Below are positions 16,654-17,708 of a stretch of DNA of 17,708 nucleotides, one piece after another; the first letter of the stretch is position 1; each line of letters begins with the position of its first letter. Position numbers and translations under genes: made by a program. The stretch covers positions 1-17,708 of the forward strand of contig CAZVRJ010000048.1 of NCBI GenBank assembly GCA_964629885.1, given 5' to 3'. This DNA is from CAYWCV01 sp964629885. GTDB taxonomy: Bacteria > Bacteroidota > Rhodothermia > Balneolales > CAYWCV01. Below the pieces are notes generated by a model. It did not search any database. It saw only the letters and a program-made list of their open reading frames with translations, and was not told the DNA's origin.

Positions 16654-17708
16654 TTATAAAGTGAATGTGTAAGTGTATTTCAAAAGAACAGTTCTATTGT
16701 TTGTGAGTGGCAACATCGGATTGGTCCGCATACGATCGGTGTGGCTGGCTTCGTTAAATACGATATAGAGATCATTACCCTCTCGTGGGTTGTATCGAAT
16801 TCTGAGATTCGACACAATTCCTTTTGCCAAGCTGTTGTACTGCGAGAAAGCAGAAACAGTGAATTTGGTGTTGAGCATATACAGCATGCGTAATCGGGCA
16901 ACGGTAGCCGTCAAACGCTGGTCTCGATCGGGAAAGGTGACGTAGTTCACCTGAAATAAGCCGGAAAGATTTAGGCTGGGCGACACATTCCATCTTGGCG
17001 ATAATCCTACAGTGTTCCTCCAACCATCAAAAAACGAGCCGCTGTATCCATTTAGCTCCAGACCGTACAATTTTGCATCAGACGTTTCAAATGAAAAGTT
17101 TGTTCCGAAAAACTCATACACCCCTGCAGGTACGGTCACATTAGCCCCTAGGCCAAAAGAAGACGGAACATTCTCATGATAGTACTTCGCGTCGAGGCTC
17201 ATTGACTGAGACTTTTTGGTGCTAATGTTATAAAGTGGACCTATTTCGGCCGATTCAGTATCACCGGAAGCATTGCTAAAAACGATGGATCCAACCGCAC
17301 GAAATCGGTGCCGGTTGATGAATGCGTGATTTTCGGGTATCCAACCTATACCTATACTGTTACCCAATCGCGAAAAATCGGACCTGTTTTGGAAACCGAG
17401 ACCTGGATCAAAAAGCTCACCGGAGTAGGAGTAATCCAAATTGTAGATGAATCCGGCATAATCCCTATTCTCAAGGTTGATCCATATCCTCGATGGACTA
17501 GTGGACAATAAGGTCACGTTCTCGCTTTCATTGAACGATTGGGCCCATGCGGTTGTGAGGTAGTTTTGTTTGAACAATTTGAACACACCATCCAAACCGT
17601 AAGCAATATTTTGCGATCCGTCGGTGCCCAACAGGGTGGTCATCATGCCACCAACGTAGGTGTTTTCGTTGATGATCTGGCGTCGCATGCGCAGAACGCT
17701 GTTGTTCT
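16654..17708 (-). CDS. DUF5916-type outer-membrane beta-barrel protein, C-terminal part (truncated by window edge)
   Basis: The frame is open to the right edge: codons for NNSVLR precede the Met at 17688, so that Met is internal and the gene starts outside the window. About 350 C-terminal residues are seen, rich in alternating aromatic and polar strands, with LRIRYNPREGNDLYIVFNEAS near the end and a last strand VLLKYTYTFTL finishing in a hydrophobic residue, as in outer-membrane barrels. The pattern NNSVLRMRRQI-ENTYVGGM and the NPREGNDLY-VFNE block fit the DUF5916 family, whose full members often carry an N-terminal CBM9-like carbohydrate-binding domain and have some 700-850 residues. Function is unknown. 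It lies 194 bp before the kinase on the same strand and is probably a separate unit. I recognise the family by pattern only. Confidence 0.75.
   Translation of the reverse strand, partial: NNSVLRMRRQIINENTYVGGMMTTLLGTDGSQNIAYGLDGVFKLFKQNYLTTAWAQSFNESENVTLLSTSPSRIWINLENRDYAGFIYNLDYSYSGELFDPGLGFQNRSDFSRLGNSIGIGWIPENHAFINRHRFRAVGSIVFSNASGDTESAEIGPLYNISTKKSQSMSLDAKYYHENVPSSFGLGANVTVPAGVYEFFGTNFSFETSDAKLYGLELNGYSGSFFDGWRNTVGLSPRWNVSPSLNLSGLFQVNYVTFPDRDQRLTATVARLRMLYMLNTKFTVSAFSQYNSLAKGIVSNLRIRYNPREGNDLYIVFNEASHTDRMRTNPMLPLTNNRTVLLKYTYTFTL

Overview
The window looks like part of a chromosome from the Bacteroidota-related (FCB) group. The large surface protein ends in a type IX secretion (T9SS type A) sorting domain with the NYPNPFNPST form that I associate with Balneolota, Rhodothermota, Ignavibacteriota and relatives. 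Most starts lack a clear Shine-Dalgarno sequence, GC is moderate, and a DUF5916 protein and cytoplasmic multi-GAF kinases are present. Species or phylum cannot be fixed from the sequence alone. Every gene I can support is on the minus strand, so the biological order runs from high to low coordinates. A run of 100 Ns at 15754-15853 is a scaffold gap inside a gene.

Layout in transcription order. (1) 17708-16654: C-terminal part of a DUF5916-type outer-membrane beta-barrel protein, cut by the window edge. (2) 16459-12613: a very large soluble histidine kinase with at least six GAF domains in tandem, interrupted by the gap. (3) 12606-12562: a short remnant of a lost FIST gene. (4) 12479-11334 and 11311-10127: two paralogous FIST-domain sensor proteins. 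(5) 10126-8876: a second soluble histidine kinase, whose start abuts the stop of the second FIST gene. (6) 8834-7107: a DUF885 lipoprotein with an HExxPGH motif. (7) 7078-6437: an exported methionine sulfoxide reductase A. (8) 6267-199: a 2022-residue surface protein with an N-terminal DUF3494 (ice-binding-like) domain, eleven Ig-like repeats, two SdrD-B-like modules, a GEVED module and the sorting domain. (9) 198-1: an intrinsic terminator and short palindromic elements.

Genes 2 to 7 are closely spaced on one strand and may form one or two transcription units. The likely core is FIST-FIST-kinase: stand-alone ligand-sensing FIST proteins encoded directly before a kinase that has no sensor domain of its own. 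The large GAF kinase has nearly the same DHp and ATPase modules, so the locus probably grew by duplication. No response regulator is visible.

The most interesting signal is at the DNA-repeat level. A family of short double-hairpin elements lies between genes at the left end and also sits three times, in frame, inside the ATPase domain of the smaller kinase. The paralogous large kinase carries a different short tandem repeat at the equivalent loop, and both kinases carry hexanucleotide repeats in the hairpin turn of the dimerisation domain. Two loops of the kinase fold therefore appear to be recurrent sites of repeat insertion or expansion.
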